Below, piece by piece: positions 1 to 8,944 of a stretch of DNA of 64,000 bases. This stretch comes from Sporomusaceae bacterium (GTDB taxonomy: Bacteria; Bacillota; Negativicutes; Sporomusales; UBA7701): assembly GCA_031460455.1 (NCBI GenBank), contig JAVKTQ010000002.1:62001-126000 (forward strand), in the 5' to 3' direction. The notes beneath the pieces were generated by a model. It made no database searches. It worked only from the letters and a program-made list of their open reading frames with translations, and had not been told where the DNA came from. How positions within the stretch are numbered: position 1 is the stretch's first letter; the number at the start of each line of letters is the position of its first letter. The translations under genes and the position numbers were made by a program.

Positions 1-1
1 G

Positions 2-2383
2 TATGAGGTGAGTTTCGGCAAGGCGCGGCAAACGGACCGGGCGGGCATATACGACATTGTGGTCGGGTACCGGGTAGCGCAGGCGGCATCAGCGGCGGTC
101 GAAGCGACCGGGGAGCTCCTGGCGACTTTGCTCGCGGGCGGCGCTTACGACGCGGCGGCGGCGGTCGTCCGCATCCGCGCGGCCGGAGAGGCCGGCGGCT
201 TAGGGCCGAGCACGGCCGCGATCGCTGAGGCGGCCGAGCGGAGGGGTATCCCGGTCACGCGGGTTGCTGGCGAGGATTTGTTGATTCTGGGCTACGGGTG
301 CCGGCAGCAGCGGGTCTGGGCCACGGTGACCGGTAAGACGGGAGCGGTGGCCGTGGATCTGGCGTGCGATAAGTCGCTTACCAAGCTGGTGCTGGCCGGG
401 GGCGGAGTGCCTGTCCCTGACGGCCTGGTGGCCGAGTCGGCGGCGGATGCGGTGCGGGCGGCCGAGTATTTGGGCCGGCCGGTGGCGGTAAAGCCGGCCG
501 GCGGCAACCAGGGCAAGGGCGTTACGCTCAATATCAAGACCCCGGCCGAGGTGGAGCGGGCGTTTGTCATCGCCGCTGCTTTCGACCGGCGGGTGCTTGT
601 GGAGGAGTTCATCCCCGGCCGGCAGTACCGGCTGTGCATAGTGGGCGGCAAGATGGCGGCGGCGGCTGAGCGCATCCCGGCGTACGTGATGGGCGATGGC
701 GTCCACAGCGTGATTGAGCTGGTGGAGATAGTCAATTGCGACCCGCTGCGGGGCGAAGGGCATGAGCGGCCGCTGACCAGGATCAAGATCGACCCGGTGG
801 CGATCACGGTGCTTGCCAGGCAGGCGCTGACCCCGCAGGCTGTGCCGGAGGCCGGGCAGGTCGTTTATATCCGCGAAAACGCCAACCTGAGCACCGGCGG
901 GACGGCAGTGGATGTGACCGACGCCGTCCATCCCGATAACGTGCTGCTTGCAGAACGGGCGGCGGCGCTGCTGGGACTCGACGTCGCCGGGGTTGATATG
1001 GTTGCCGAGAATATCGGTCGGCCGATCGGCGGCGGGCATGGGGTGGTTATCGAGGTGAATGCCGCGCCGGGCATCCGCATGCATCATTATCCGTCGGCCG
1101 GGAAACCGCGCGACGTGGCCGCCCGGGTTATAGAGCATCTTTTCCCCCGCGGCGACGGCCGCATCCCGGTTATCGCCATAACCGGCACGAACGGCAAGAC
1201 GACGGTGAGCAGGATGATCGGGCATATCTGGCAGCACGCCGGGTACCGCGCCGGAATGACCACTACCGACGGCATTTTTATCGGCAACCGCCGCATCGTG
1301 GATGGGGATACGACCGGCCCGGTCAGCGCCCGGACGGTGCTCACCGATCCGGCGGTGGAGGTGGCGGTATTGGAGACGGCCCGCGGCGGCATGCAGCGCA
1401 GCGGACTGGGTTTCGACACCTGCGATGTAGCTGTCGTCACCAATATCAGCGAGGATCATCTGGGCCAGGACGGCATTGAGGATATCGACGACCTTGTTTT
1501 TATCAAGTCGCTGTTGGTCGAGGTCGTGCGGCCCGGCGGACATACGCTGCTTAACGCCGACGATCCTTACGTAACCGCGCTGAGGGGGCGGGCCAAGGGT
1601 GAAATCGCCTATTTCAGCACCGAGCCGGACAATCTGCTTATCCGCCGTCACCTAAGCGTCGGCGGCAAGGCGTTTTTTGTGCAGGATGGCATAATCTACG
1701 CCGCCTGCGGTCGCCTTGGACGACCGATCGTCAAAGTGGAGGATGTGCCGGTGACGCTGGGGGGGGCAGCCCTCCACAATGTGCAGAACGCCGTTATTGC
1801 CGCGGCGGCGTGCTATTGCATGAGGGTACCGGTCAGTTACATCCGCGGCGGGCTGTCGAGCTTTGACCAGAACCCCGGGCGCCTGAATATGATGAAGATC
1901 GATGATTTCCGGGTGTGTGTCGATTACGGCCACAATCCGGCCGGCTACCAAGCGCTGCTGAATACGGCCAAGCGCCTCGGCGCCAACCGGCTTGTGGGGG
2001 TTATCGCCGCCCCGGGGGACCGGCGGGACGACGTAATCAGGAACGTCGGCCGGGTGGCCGGCTGTGGGTTCGATTACCTGTTCGTCAAGGAAGATACCGA
2101 CCTGCGCGGCCGCCGTCCTGGCGAGACTGCGGAGCTTTTGCGCCGGGGCGCTTTGGACGCCGGGATTCCCGCTGACCGGATCACGACGATTTTCGCCGAG
2201 GAAGCCGCGGTGTTGGCTGCGCTTTCCACCGCCATGCCGGGCGACCTGATCGTGGTGTTTTACGAGAAGTACGATAAGGTGCTGGCGGTTATCGAGTCAT
2301 TCCGGCAGAGTCGGCCGGAGAGGACGGAGGTTTACGCCGCAGGGTATACGCCGGGGATGGTGGTAAGCGCCAATTCGCTCTAG
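2..2383 (+). CDS. cphA: Cyanophycin synthetase (5' end outside window)
   Basis: This protein makes the Arg-Asp storage polymer cyanophycin from ATP, aspartate and arginine in the cytoplasm. About 793 residues are visible. The frame is open to the window edge and begins at the GFGK-like conserved segment that lies inside known CphA proteins, so the N-terminal domain (usually a further 100 or so residues) is missing from the window rather than truncated. An ATP-grasp domain occupies roughly residues 110-390. A Mur-ligase-type domain follows, opened by the P-loop GTNGKTT near residue 395. In Firmicutes cphA often sits beside cyanophycinase, which would be just upstream. Family assignment is firm. 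Confidence 0.95.
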   Translation, partial: YEVSFGKARQTDRAGIYDIVVGYRVAQAASAAVEATGELLATLLAGGAYDAAAAVVRIRAAGEAGGLGPSTAAIAEAAERRGIPVTRVAGEDLLILGYGCRQQRVWATVTGKTGAVAVDLACDKSLTKLVLAGGGVPVPDGLVAESAADAVRAAEYLGRPVAVKPAGGNQGKGVTLNIKTPAEVERAFVIAAAFDRRVLVEEFIPGRQYRLCIVGGKMAAAAERIPAYVMGDGVHSVIELVEIVNCDPLRGEGHERPLTRIKIDPVAITVLARQALTPQAVPEAGQVVYIRENANLSTGGTAVDVTDAVHPDNVLLAERAAALLGLDVAGVDMVAENIGRPIGGGHGVVIEVNAAPGIRMHHYPSAGKPRDVAARVIEHLFPRGDGRIPVIAITGTNGKTTVSRMIGHIWQHAGYRAGMTTTDGIFIGNRRIVDGDTTGPVSARTVLTDPAVEVAVLETARGGMQRSGLGFDTCDVAVVTNISEDHLGQDGIEDIDDLVFIKSLLVEVVRPGGHTLLNADDPYVTALRGRAKGEIAYFSTEPDNLLIRRHLSVGGKAFFVQDGIIYAACGRLGRPIVKVEDVPVTLGGAALHNVQNAVIAAAACYCMRVPVSYIRGGLSSFDQNPGRLNMMKIDDFRVCVDYGHNPAGYQALLNTAKRLGANRLVGVIAAPGDRRDDVIRNVGRVAGCGFDYLFVKEDTDLRGRRPGETAELLRRGALDAGIPADRITTIFAEEAAVLAALSTAMPGDLIVVFYEKYDKVLAVIESFRQSRPERTEVYAAGYTPGMVVSANSL

Positions 2384-2416
2384 CACGGGGCGGGGCAGAA
2401 AATAATCCCTTGGCAT

Positions 2417-2447
2417 TTGCAGGCAAATACCCTTATGTGTAGAATAT
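2417..2447 (+). promoter_or_regulatory. Overlapping sigma-A and sigma-H-like promoters of cheW
   Basis: TTGCAG and TAGAAT are separated by 17 bases, a fair sigma-A promoter. The same DNA also reads GCAGGCAAA, 11 bases, GTAGAATAT, which matches the sigma-H pattern (RnAGGAwww, 11-12, RnnGAATww) with one mismatch in the -35. The TTTGC-AG-GCAAA inverted repeat at 2416-2427 overlaps the -35 and could be an operator. The start codon is about 30 bases beyond the predicted start site. Confidence 0.55.
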
Positions 2448-2480
2448 CAAAAACAATATACTACGGATGGGGGTTTTACG

Positions 2481-2951
2481 ATGGACGACGTCACAGCTAA
2501 TGAAGAGCTGCAGTTGGTCATTTTTCGCCTCGCCAAGGAAGAATACGGTTTGCCGATAACCAAGGTGCAGGAAATCAACCGTCTTGTGCCGATCACTAAA
2601 TTGCCGCAGACGCCTTCTTTCATGGAAGGGATAATAAATCTGCGCGGCCGGATAATCCCGGTAATCGATCTGAGGAAACGGTTCCAACTGGCCGCCGCTG
2701 AGCAGAGCGAGGATAACCGCATTATCATCGTCGAGGTCAGCGGTCAGACGATCGGCATAATCGTCGACGCGGTGACCGAGGTCGTTCGCCTGCCCGGCTC
2801 GAGCGTCGAGCCGCCGCCGCCGACCTTCATTCTCGACGCCCAGTATATCCACGGGGTCGGCAAGCTTGAGGAGCGCCTGCTGATCATGCTTGATATCGAT
2901 AAGATACTGACCAGTCAGGAAGAAATTATGCTCAAACAGATCAAACAATAA
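2481..2951 (+). CDS. cheW: CheW-type chemotaxis coupling protein
   Basis: This 156-residue single-domain CheW protein couples chemoreceptors to the CheA kinase. The start of the core (QLVIFRLAKEEYGLPITKV), the segment FMEGIINLRGRIIPVIDLR and the C-terminal pattern on histidine-kinase coupling proteins are all recognisable. It is a stand-alone copy; no cheA, receptor or other che gene is in the window. Its stop overlaps the ispE start by one base (TAATG), so the two are co-transcribed from the promoter at about 2417-2447. An ancestral chemotaxis role or a sporulation/motility link cannot be told apart from sequence. Confidence 0.93.
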   Translation: MDDVTANEELQLVIFRLAKEEYGLPITKVQEINRLVPITKLPQTPSFMEGIINLRGRIIPVIDLRKRFQLAAAEQSEDNRIIIVEVSGQTIGIIVDAVTEVVRLPGSSVEPPPPTFILDAQYIHGVGKLEERLLIMLDIDKILTSQEEIMLKQIKQ

Positions 2952-3856
2952 TGAACGGTGACCGACTGATTCTCGCCGCGAGAGCCAAGATCAACCTGGC
3001 GCTCGATGTGCTGTTCAGACGGCCGGACGGCTACCACGAAGTGGCGATGGTGATGCAGGCCGTTGCGCTTGCCGACAGGGTCACGCTCGTGGACGACGAT
3101 GCAATAAGTGTCGTTTCCTCGGCGGCGGAGCTGGACTGTGGGCCGTCCAACCTGGCTTACCGGGCCGCTGCCTTGCTCAGGGAACGGTGCGGGGTCGACC
3201 GTGGGGCCCGTGTCACGCTGGAGAAAAATATTCCGCTGGCGGCGGGACTGGCCGGCGGCAGCGCCGATGCTGCCGCCGTCTTGCGCGGTCTGAACAGGCT
3301 GTGGGGCCTTGGCCTCGCGCTTGCTGAGCTGGAGGAGATCGGCGCCGCCTTGGGGTCGGATGTTCCTTTTTGCCTGCGCGGCGGCACGTCGCTGGCCACG
3401 GGCAGGGGAGAAAAGCTCGGCAAGCTCGCGGCCCTGCCTCACGCCTGGGTGGTGCTGGCCAAACCGCCGGTTGCCGTTTCTACCGCCTGGGTATACGGTC
3501 ATTACCGCGGCGAGCTGGTGAAGTCGCGTCCCGATATCGCCGGTATGACCGCCTGCCTGGCCGCGGGCGACCTGCCCGGAGTCGCTGGCCGCTTGGCCAA
3601 CGTTTTGGAGACTGTTACCGTGCCGGCCCATCCCGAGATAGCGGCGCTGAAAGCCGCGATGCGGGACCAGGGCGCAATGGCCAGCCTGATGTCAGGCAGC
3701 GGGCCGACCGTTTTCGGCCTTGTAGATAATCTTCGCCAGGCAGAGCAGATCGCTGCCGCGCTCAGAAGCTCGACTGACGCCTGGGTGACGGTGACGGAGA
3801 CGGCTGGTGAATTGGAGGGAGAAGATGGAACGACGGTTGCCGCCGATCAAGCTTGA
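2951..3856 (+). CDS. ispE: 4-diphosphocytidyl-2-C-methyl-D-erythritol kinase
   Basis: IspE phosphorylates CDP-methylerythritol in the MEP pathway to isoprenoids. The GHMP-kinase signature PLAAGLAGGSADAAA lies near residues 95-110, the N-terminal AKINLALDV segment is present, and a glycine-rich SGSGPTVFG motif is in the C-terminal third. The 301 residues are slightly longer than the usual 280-290 because the tail runs 32 bases into the next gene. The order ispE-GntR regulator is common in Firmicutes. Confidence 0.95.
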   Translation: MNGDRLILAARAKINLALDVLFRRPDGYHEVAMVMQAVALADRVTLVDDDAISVVSSAAELDCGPSNLAYRAAALLRERCGVDRGARVTLEKNIPLAAGLAGGSADAAAVLRGLNRLWGLGLALAELEEIGAALGSDVPFCLRGGTSLATGRGEKLGKLAALPHAWVVLAKPPVAVSTAWVYGHYRGELVKSRPDIAGMTACLAAGDLPGVAGRLANVLETVTVPAHPEIAALKAAMRDQGAMASLMSGSGPTVFGLVDNLRQAEQIAAALRSSTDAWVTVTETAGELEGEDGTTVAADQA

Positions 3857-4511
3857 CAGCTACCGGCCTTTGCGCGAAGTTGTCGGCGAGGCGCTACGCG
3901 AAGCTATTACGACCGGCATCCTCAAACCCGGGGAGCGTTTGATGGAGATCCAGATGGCGGAAGAGCTGGGGGTAAGCCGCACGCCCGTGCGGGAGGCGAT
4001 CCGGCGGCTCGAGCTGGAGGGTTTCCTGGTGATGGTGCCGCGCCGCGGCACATATGTGTCAGATCTGTCGATCAAAGACATCAACGAGGTATTCGAGATC
4101 CGCACCGCGCTGGACGTTTTGGCGGCTGGCCTGGCGGCCGAACGGATCACCGAGGAAGAGCTCGAGCAGATGGAGCGTCTGCTGGTCGAGATCGGCGAAT
4201 ATATTGATAGCGGCGAAGCGGACAAAATCGTCGACGTCGACAGCCAGTTTCACGATTTTCTGTACCAGGCTAGCCGCAACGACCGCCTAGTGGGGATCAT
4301 CAATAATCTGCGCGAGCAGTTTACCCGTTTCCGGTCGATATCGATGGCGTATCCCGGGCGGGTAAAAAACACGCTTGAAGAGCACCGGCGGCTGGTCGAG
4401 GCCATCGCCCAGCGCAATCCCGACCTCGCCCAGCAGTATGCCCGCGAGCATATGGAGAACGCCGAGCAGACGCTGCTGAACGATCTCAGCGAACGCCGGC
4501 AGAAACGCTAG
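3825..4511 (+). CDS. GntR/FadR-family transcriptional regulator
   Basis: This 228-residue protein has an N-terminal winged helix (LREAITTGILKPGERLMEIQ, then the recognition helix in SRTPVREAIRRLE) and a C-terminal all-helical FCD ligand domain from about residue 80. FCD domains bind metal and small carboxylates. The ATG at 3825 was chosen because GGAGGGA stands five bases upstream; a GTG 18 bases earlier lacks a site. It overlaps the end of ispE. The effector is unknown; neighbouring genes suggest no specific pathway. Confidence 0.9.
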   Translation: MERRLPPIKLDSYRPLREVVGEALREAITTGILKPGERLMEIQMAEELGVSRTPVREAIRRLELEGFLVMVPRRGTYVSDLSIKDINEVFEIRTALDVLAAGLAAERITEEELEQMERLLVEIGEYIDSGEADKIVDVDSQFHDFLYQASRNDRLVGIINNLREQFTRFRSISMAYPGRVKNTLEEHRRLVEAIAQRNPDLAQQYAREHMENAEQTLLNDLSERRQKR

Positions 4512-4536
4512 TATATTCAGGGAGGGAAGCGCCTCG

Positions 4537-5295
4537 ATGTACGACGCCATAATACTGGCGGGTGGTGAAAACAGCAAAGAGATGTGCCAGCATACGCCGC
4601 AATCTTACGAAGCACTTATCGACATCGCCGGAAAGCCGATGGTGACTTTTGTCGCCGATGCGCTGGCCAGGTCCCGTCAGGTAGACCGCATCTTTGTACT
4701 CGGCCCGGTGGCCGAACTGGCGAACTGCGATTTTCCTCCCGGGACGCAGCTTGTGGCGAACGGACCCACAATCATCGAGACTATCCGCCTCGGAATGCGC
4801 GCCCTCGGCCATGACCGCTCCGTGCTTGTGGCGACGGCCGATATCCCTCTCCTCACCGCGGAGGCGGTGAACGATTTTCTCGCCCAGTGCGGGAAGGTGG
4901 AGGCCGACCTCTATTATCCCATCGTGCCCAAAGAGGTAAACGAACTCAACTTTCCGGGCAACAAACGCACCTATGTCCGCCTGCGCGAAGGCGTTTTCAC
5001 CGGCGGCAACCTTTTCCTGGTCAGGCCGGGGATCGTCGAGCAGTGCGCCCTGGTGGCGGAAAAGTTTATCGCCGAGCGCAAGCACCCGCTGGTGCTGTGC
5101 AGGATGCTGGGCTGGTCGTTCGTGATCCGCTTTCTGCTGGGGGTGCTTTGCCTGGCGGATGTGCAGCAGCGGGTGGCGGAGCTTCTCGGCGTGCGGGGGG
5201 CTGTCGTCAAGTCGCCTTTCGCCGAGCTGGGCATCGATGTCGACAAGCCGAGCGATCTCGAACTTGTGAGGGCGACATTTTCCCTGCGGGGTTAA
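4537..5295 (+). CDS. MobA-like nucleotidyltransferase domain protein
   Basis: This 252-residue protein has a single NTP-transferase (Rossmann-like) fold. The N-terminal AIILAGGENS resembles the nucleotide loop of MobA/GlmU/IspD enzymes, and TADIPLLT near residue 105 supplies the metal-binding aspartate. The usual lysine of GxGTRM-P-K is not conserved, since the loop reads GGENSKEMC, so the nucleotide and acceptor cannot be predicted. It follows the GntR gene by 25 bases, has a GGAGGG site and ends the operon before a strong terminator. Confidence 0.8.
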   Translation: MYDAIILAGGENSKEMCQHTPQSYEALIDIAGKPMVTFVADALARSRQVDRIFVLGPVAELANCDFPPGTQLVANGPTIIETIRLGMRALGHDRSVLVATADIPLLTAEAVNDFLAQCGKVEADLYYPIVPKEVNELNFPGNKRTYVRLREGVFTGGNLFLVRPGIVEQCALVAEKFIAERKHPLVLCRMLGWSFVIRFLLGVLCLADVQQRVAELLGVRGAVVKSPFAELGIDVDKPSDLELVRATFSLRG

Positions 5296-5310
5296 AAAAG
5301 GCAGCTATTT

Positions 5311-5337
5311 AAAGCGCGATATTGGGTCGCGCTTTTT
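5311..5337 (+). terminator. Rho-independent terminator after the cheW-ispE operon
   Basis: AAAGCGCGA (5311-5319) and TCGCGCTTT (5327-5335) form a perfect 9-bp stem with a 7-base loop. The stem runs straight into a T tract. Confidence 0.85.
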
Positions 5338-5364
5338 GACTTTTTCTCTTCTTTCGGTCAAGCA

Positions 5365-5394
5365 GCAGGAATTGCCGCGCCGGCGGGAGAAAGT
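5365..5394 (+). promoter_or_regulatory. Sigma-H-like promoter of purR
   Basis: GCAGGAATT matches the sigma-H -35 pattern exactly. After 12 bases, GGAGAAAGT matches the -10 pattern except for GAAA in place of GAAT. A second GTGAATAA lies a few bases further on. The site is directly behind the terminator of the previous operon and about 55 bases before the purR start. Confidence 0.5.
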
Positions 5395-5450
5395 GAATAA
5401 AAATGTTTTTTGACGGGGGAACGTTCGCTTTTCCCTGCTGCGGAGGGCTA

Positions 5451-6260
5451 ATGGACAAGACTAACCGGCAGGCGCGCAGGATCGCCTTGACCAAGATGCT
5501 GGCCGATCATCCTGGCCAACTGTTTTCCCTGAATCATTTCAGCACCCTGTTTGGGGTTGCCAAATCGACGCTTTCGGAAGACCTGGAGGCTGTGAGGCAG
5601 GCTTTGGCAGGCTTCGACCTCGGCCGGCTGGAAACGGTGTCCGGTGCGGCCGGCGGCGTGAGGCTGGTGCCGCTGAAGACGGACGAGGCCGCCCACAGAT
5701 TGCTGACCACCCTGGCGGAGAAGATGTCGGCGCCCGACCGGATAATCCCCGGCGGGTTCCTTTACATGTCGGACATTCTTTTCTCCCCCCAACTGATGGC
5801 TCAGGTTGGCGAGGTTTTCCTGACCCGGTTCGCGGCCGCCGCTCCCGACCATATCATGACTGTGGAGACGAAAGGTATCCCGCTGGCGTTCGCGACCGCC
5901 CGGGCGTTCAACCTGCCGCTGGTGACGGTGAGGCGGGGCAGCCGGGTGACGGAGGGGACGGCGGTAAGCATTAACTATGTGACCGGGTCTTCGCGCCGCA
6001 TCCAGACGATGTCGCTGCCCAAGAGGGCCGTGCCGCCGGGCGCGAGGGTGCTGATCATCGACGATTTCATGAAGGCCGGCGGCACGGCCTGCGGCATGCT
6101 CGACCTGGCCACGGAGGTGGGGGCTTCGGTTGTCGGCATCGGTGTGCTTGTGGCCACCGCCGAACCGGCGGACAAGCTTGTCGACAGCTTCTTGCCGCTC
6201 CTCATCCTTCGCGGGGTTGATGAGCATAATAAGAAAACGGATATCCGACCGGCCTTGTGA
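5451..6260 (+). CDS. purR: Pur operon repressor
   Basis: This 269-residue protein has a winged-helix N-terminus (residues about 5-75, with the helix GVAKSTLSEDLEAVRQ) fused to a phosphoribosyltransferase-like domain. The PRPP-binding motif VLIIDDFMKAGGT is intact near residue 200. In Firmicutes PurR represses purine genes and PRPP relieves this. The ATG at 5451 is preferred over an upstream ATG because CGGAGGG lies just before it and known PurR proteins begin near this point. It heads the conserved purR-glmU-prs-pth segment, although spoVG is absent. Confidence 0.92.
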   Translation: MDKTNRQARRIALTKMLADHPGQLFSLNHFSTLFGVAKSTLSEDLEAVRQALAGFDLGRLETVSGAAGGVRLVPLKTDEAAHRLLTTLAEKMSAPDRIIPGGFLYMSDILFSPQLMAQVGEVFLTRFAAAAPDHIMTVETKGIPLAFATARAFNLPLVTVRRGSRVTEGTAVSINYVTGSSRRIQTMSLPKRAVPPGARVLIIDDFMKAGGTACGMLDLATEVGASVVGIGVLVATAEPADKLVDSFLPLLILRGVDEHNKKTDIRPAL

Positions 6261-6286
6261 CCCTGGCCGGGAACGGGGGGACAGCG

Positions 6287-7504
6287 ATGGATAAATCGAT
6301 TGGCGTGAGGCTGGCGGACATTCAGGAGGCCCTGGCGGCTATGGGGCGAGTGGCTCACGCCACGCCGCTCGACCGCAGCCGGACGTTCAGCGAGATGGCT
6401 GGTTGCGAAGCTTATCTCAAACTGGAAAATATGCAGAAGACGGGGTCGTTTAAGATCCGCGGCGCGTACAATAAGATCCGCACCCTGAGCGCGGAGGAGC
6501 GGGCCCGCGGGGTGATCGCCGCCTCCGCCGGCAACCATGCTCAGGGCGTCGCTTCGGCGGCCTGCGTCGCCGGTACGAAGGCCACGATCGTGATGCCCGA
6601 AGTGGCGCCGCTGGCAAAAATCATCGCCACCCGCGGCTACGGGGCGGAGGTGGTGCTGAGCGGCACGGTTTACGACGAGGCCTACGAGCGGGCGCTCGAG
6701 TTGCAGCAGGCCTGCGGACAGACGTTCATCCACGCTTTCAACGACAATGCCGTTATCGCCGGCCAAGGCACGGTGGGCCTGGAAATCCTCCGCGACCTGG
6801 AGGACGTTTCCAGCATTGTCGTGCCGGTGGGCGGCGGCGGGCTTGTCGCCGGCATCGCGCTGGCGGTAAAGGAGACGGCGCCGCACGTTAAAGTTTACGG
6901 CGTGCAGGCCCAAGGAGCGCCGGCGATGTATATGTCCAAACGCTCCCACGCTCTCAAGACCGTCCCCGATGCGGTGACGATGGCCGACGGGATCGCGGTC
7001 AAGGTGCCGGGGGACCTGACTTTCGCCATTATCGACAAGTATGTCGACGATATATTCGTCATTGACGACGAGGCCATCGCCAGCACTATCCTGATGCTTT
7101 TGGAGAGGGCGAAGCTGATGGTCGAGGGGGCGGGAGCGGTCAGCCTCGCCGCGCTCCTCCACGGCAAGGTTCCCGCTCAGGGCAAGGTCGTGAGCGTCAT
7201 CTCGGGCGGGAATATCGACGTGAACATGATTTCGCGCATCATCGAGCGCGGTCTGGTCAAGGCCGGCCGGCGGGTGAAGATTTCCACGATGGTAGTGGAC
7301 CGCCCCGGCGCGCTTCACCGCCTGTTGTCGGTGATTGCCGCGCTCAGGGCCAACGTTATCCATATTTACCACGACCGGGTGGAGCGCAATGTGCCGATCG
7401 GCCAGTCAATCGTCGAGATCGGCCTGGAGACCCGCGACACCATGCATACCGAGGAAATTCTCTCGACCCTTCGCAAGGAAGGATATAACGTCGAGGTTTT
7501 ATAG
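6287..7504 (+). CDS. ilvA: Threonine ammonia-lyase with ACT domain
   Basis: This PLP enzyme deaminates threonine to 2-oxobutyrate. The PLP lysine lies in KTGSFKIRGAYNK, the phosphate-binding loop is VGGGG, and a regulatory ACT domain fills residues about 325-405 (STMVVDRPGALHRLL). The 405-residue, single-ACT layout is that of the shorter TdcB/IlvA-like enzymes rather than long biosynthetic IlvA. An in-frame GTG is 30 bases upstream, overlapping purR; the ATG at 6287 has a G-rich ribosome site. Its place between purR and glmU is unusual, since this position commonly holds yabJ/spoVG. Confidence 0.92.
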   Translation: MDKSIGVRLADIQEALAAMGRVAHATPLDRSRTFSEMAGCEAYLKLENMQKTGSFKIRGAYNKIRTLSAEERARGVIAASAGNHAQGVASAACVAGTKATIVMPEVAPLAKIIATRGYGAEVVLSGTVYDEAYERALELQQACGQTFIHAFNDNAVIAGQGTVGLEILRDLEDVSSIVVPVGGGGLVAGIALAVKETAPHVKVYGVQAQGAPAMYMSKRSHALKTVPDAVTMADGIAVKVPGDLTFAIIDKYVDDIFVIDDEAIASTILMLLERAKLMVEGAGAVSLAALLHGKVPAQGKVVSVISGGNIDVNMISRIIERGLVKAGRRVKISTMVVDRPGALHRLLSVIAALRANVIHIYHDRVERNVPIGQSIVEIGLETRDTMHTEEILSTLRKEGYNVEVL

Positions 7505-7531
7505 AGGATTAACGCGACAAGTGTCGAATTT
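7503..7531 (+). promoter_or_regulatory. Sigma-H promoter of glmU
   Basis: AGAGGATTA, an 11-base spacer and GTCGAATTT match the sigma-H pattern RnAGGAwww-(11-12)-RnnGAATww at every specified position. The -35 overlaps the ilvA stop codon. The predicted start site is about 24 bases before the glmU ATG. Confidence 0.65.
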
Positions 7532-7561
7532 TACTTCCTTTGAGACAAAGGAGGCAGTTAT

Positions 7562-8929
7562 ATGGCAGATTTTGTTGCGGTGATTCTTGCCGCCGGCAAG
7601 GGGACGCGAATGAAGTCGGCCCTGCCGAAGGTGCTTCACCGGGTAGGCGGGCAGCCGATGCTGGCCCATGTCCTGGAGGCGGCGAAGCAGGCCGGGGCGG
7701 CCCGCAGCGTCACCGTGGTGGGCTTCGGCGCCGCCGCTGTCGAGAAAGAGATCGGCGCGGCGAGCGAATTCGTCGTCCAGGCCGAACAGCTGGGTACCGG
7801 CCACGCCGTGATGCAGGCTCGCGCGGCCCTCGGAGAATATAACGGCACGGTGATGGTGCTGTGCGGCGATACGCCGCTGCTGACCGCCGAGCTCCTTGGC
7901 CGGCTTTACGCCGCCCACCGGGAAGCGAACGCGGCTGCGACCGTACTGACGGCCAGGATGGCCGACCCCGCCGGCTACGGACGGGTGATCCGCGACAGGG
8001 CGGGTCAGGTTGCCCGGATCGTGGAACAGAAGGACGCCAGCCCGGAAGAGTTGGCGGTGAACGAGATCAACACAGGGATATACTGCTTCGAGTGCCAGCC
8101 GCTGCTGGCGGCTCTCGACGGTTTGACCTGCGACAACAACCAGGGAGAATACTACCTCACTGACGTTATCGGCATCTTCGTGGCCCAGTGGGCAAAGGTG
8201 TGGGCGCTCACGGCCGGCGACGACCGCGAGACGCTTGGCATCAATTCCCGCCTGCAACTGGCCGAGGCGGAGAAGATTCTCCGTCGCCGCAAGCTGGAAG
8301 AGCTGCTGGCGGGTGGGGTGACGATAATGGATCCCGACTCGACCTTCATCGACGCCACCGTAACCGTCGGCGCCGATACTGTAATCTATCCCTTCACCTG
8401 GCTGGAGGGGGCGACCCGTATCGGCAGCGGCTGCGCCGTCGGCCCGAACACCAGGCTGGCCGATACGGTGGTGGGCGACAACGCCACCATCCACTTTTCG
8501 TACGCCCACGAGTGCGAGGTCGGCAGCGGCGCGAATGTCGGGCCTTACGTCCATCTGCGGCCGGCGACCGTGCTGGCTGACGGCGTGAAGGTCGGCAACT
8601 TCGTGGAGATCAAAAACAGCAAGGTCGGTCTGGGCAGCAAGGTGCCCCATCTCAGCTATATCGGCGACACCGATATGGGCGCGGGGGTCAACATCGGCTC
8701 CGGGACGATTACCGTCAACTATGACGGCCGGAAAAAATACCGCACGGTTATCGAGGACAACGCCTTTATCGGCTGCAACACCAACCTGGTGGCGCCGGTT
8801 ACCGTCGGCAGCGGCGCATATGTCGGCGCCGGCTCGACAATCACGAAGGATGTTCCGCCCGAGGCCCTGGGCGTGGCGCGTGCGCGCCAGGCCAATATCG
8901 AGGGCTGGGTAAAAAAGCATAAAGGCTGA
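7562..8929 (+). CDS. glmU: Bifunctional UDP-GlcNAc pyrophosphorylase / GlcN-1-P acetyltransferase
   Basis: GlmU makes UDP-N-acetylglucosamine for peptidoglycan and surface glycans, and in this window feeds MurA, WecB and TagO. The N-terminal uridylyltransferase domain opens with LAAGKGTRMKSALPKVLH. The C-terminal left-handed beta helix from about residue 250 carries the acetyltransferase site (KNSKVGLGSKVPHLSYIGD, then NYDG). The length of 455 is typical. AAAGGAGG precedes the ATG. prs follows after 15 bases. Confidence 0.97.
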   Translation: MADFVAVILAAGKGTRMKSALPKVLHRVGGQPMLAHVLEAAKQAGAARSVTVVGFGAAAVEKEIGAASEFVVQAEQLGTGHAVMQARAALGEYNGTVMVLCGDTPLLTAELLGRLYAAHREANAAATVLTARMADPAGYGRVIRDRAGQVARIVEQKDASPEELAVNEINTGIYCFECQPLLAALDGLTCDNNQGEYYLTDVIGIFVAQWAKVWALTAGDDRETLGINSRLQLAEAEKILRRRKLEELLAGGVTIMDPDSTFIDATVTVGADTVIYPFTWLEGATRIGSGCAVGPNTRLADTVVGDNATIHFSYAHECEVGSGANVGPYVHLRPATVLADGVKVGNFVEIKNSKVGLGSKVPHLSYIGDTDMGAGVNIGSGTITVNYDGRKKYRTVIEDNAFIGCNTNLVAPVTVGSGAYVGAGSTITKDVPPEALGVARARQANIEGWVKKHKG

Positions 8930-8944
8930 TTTGGGGGAGTAGAA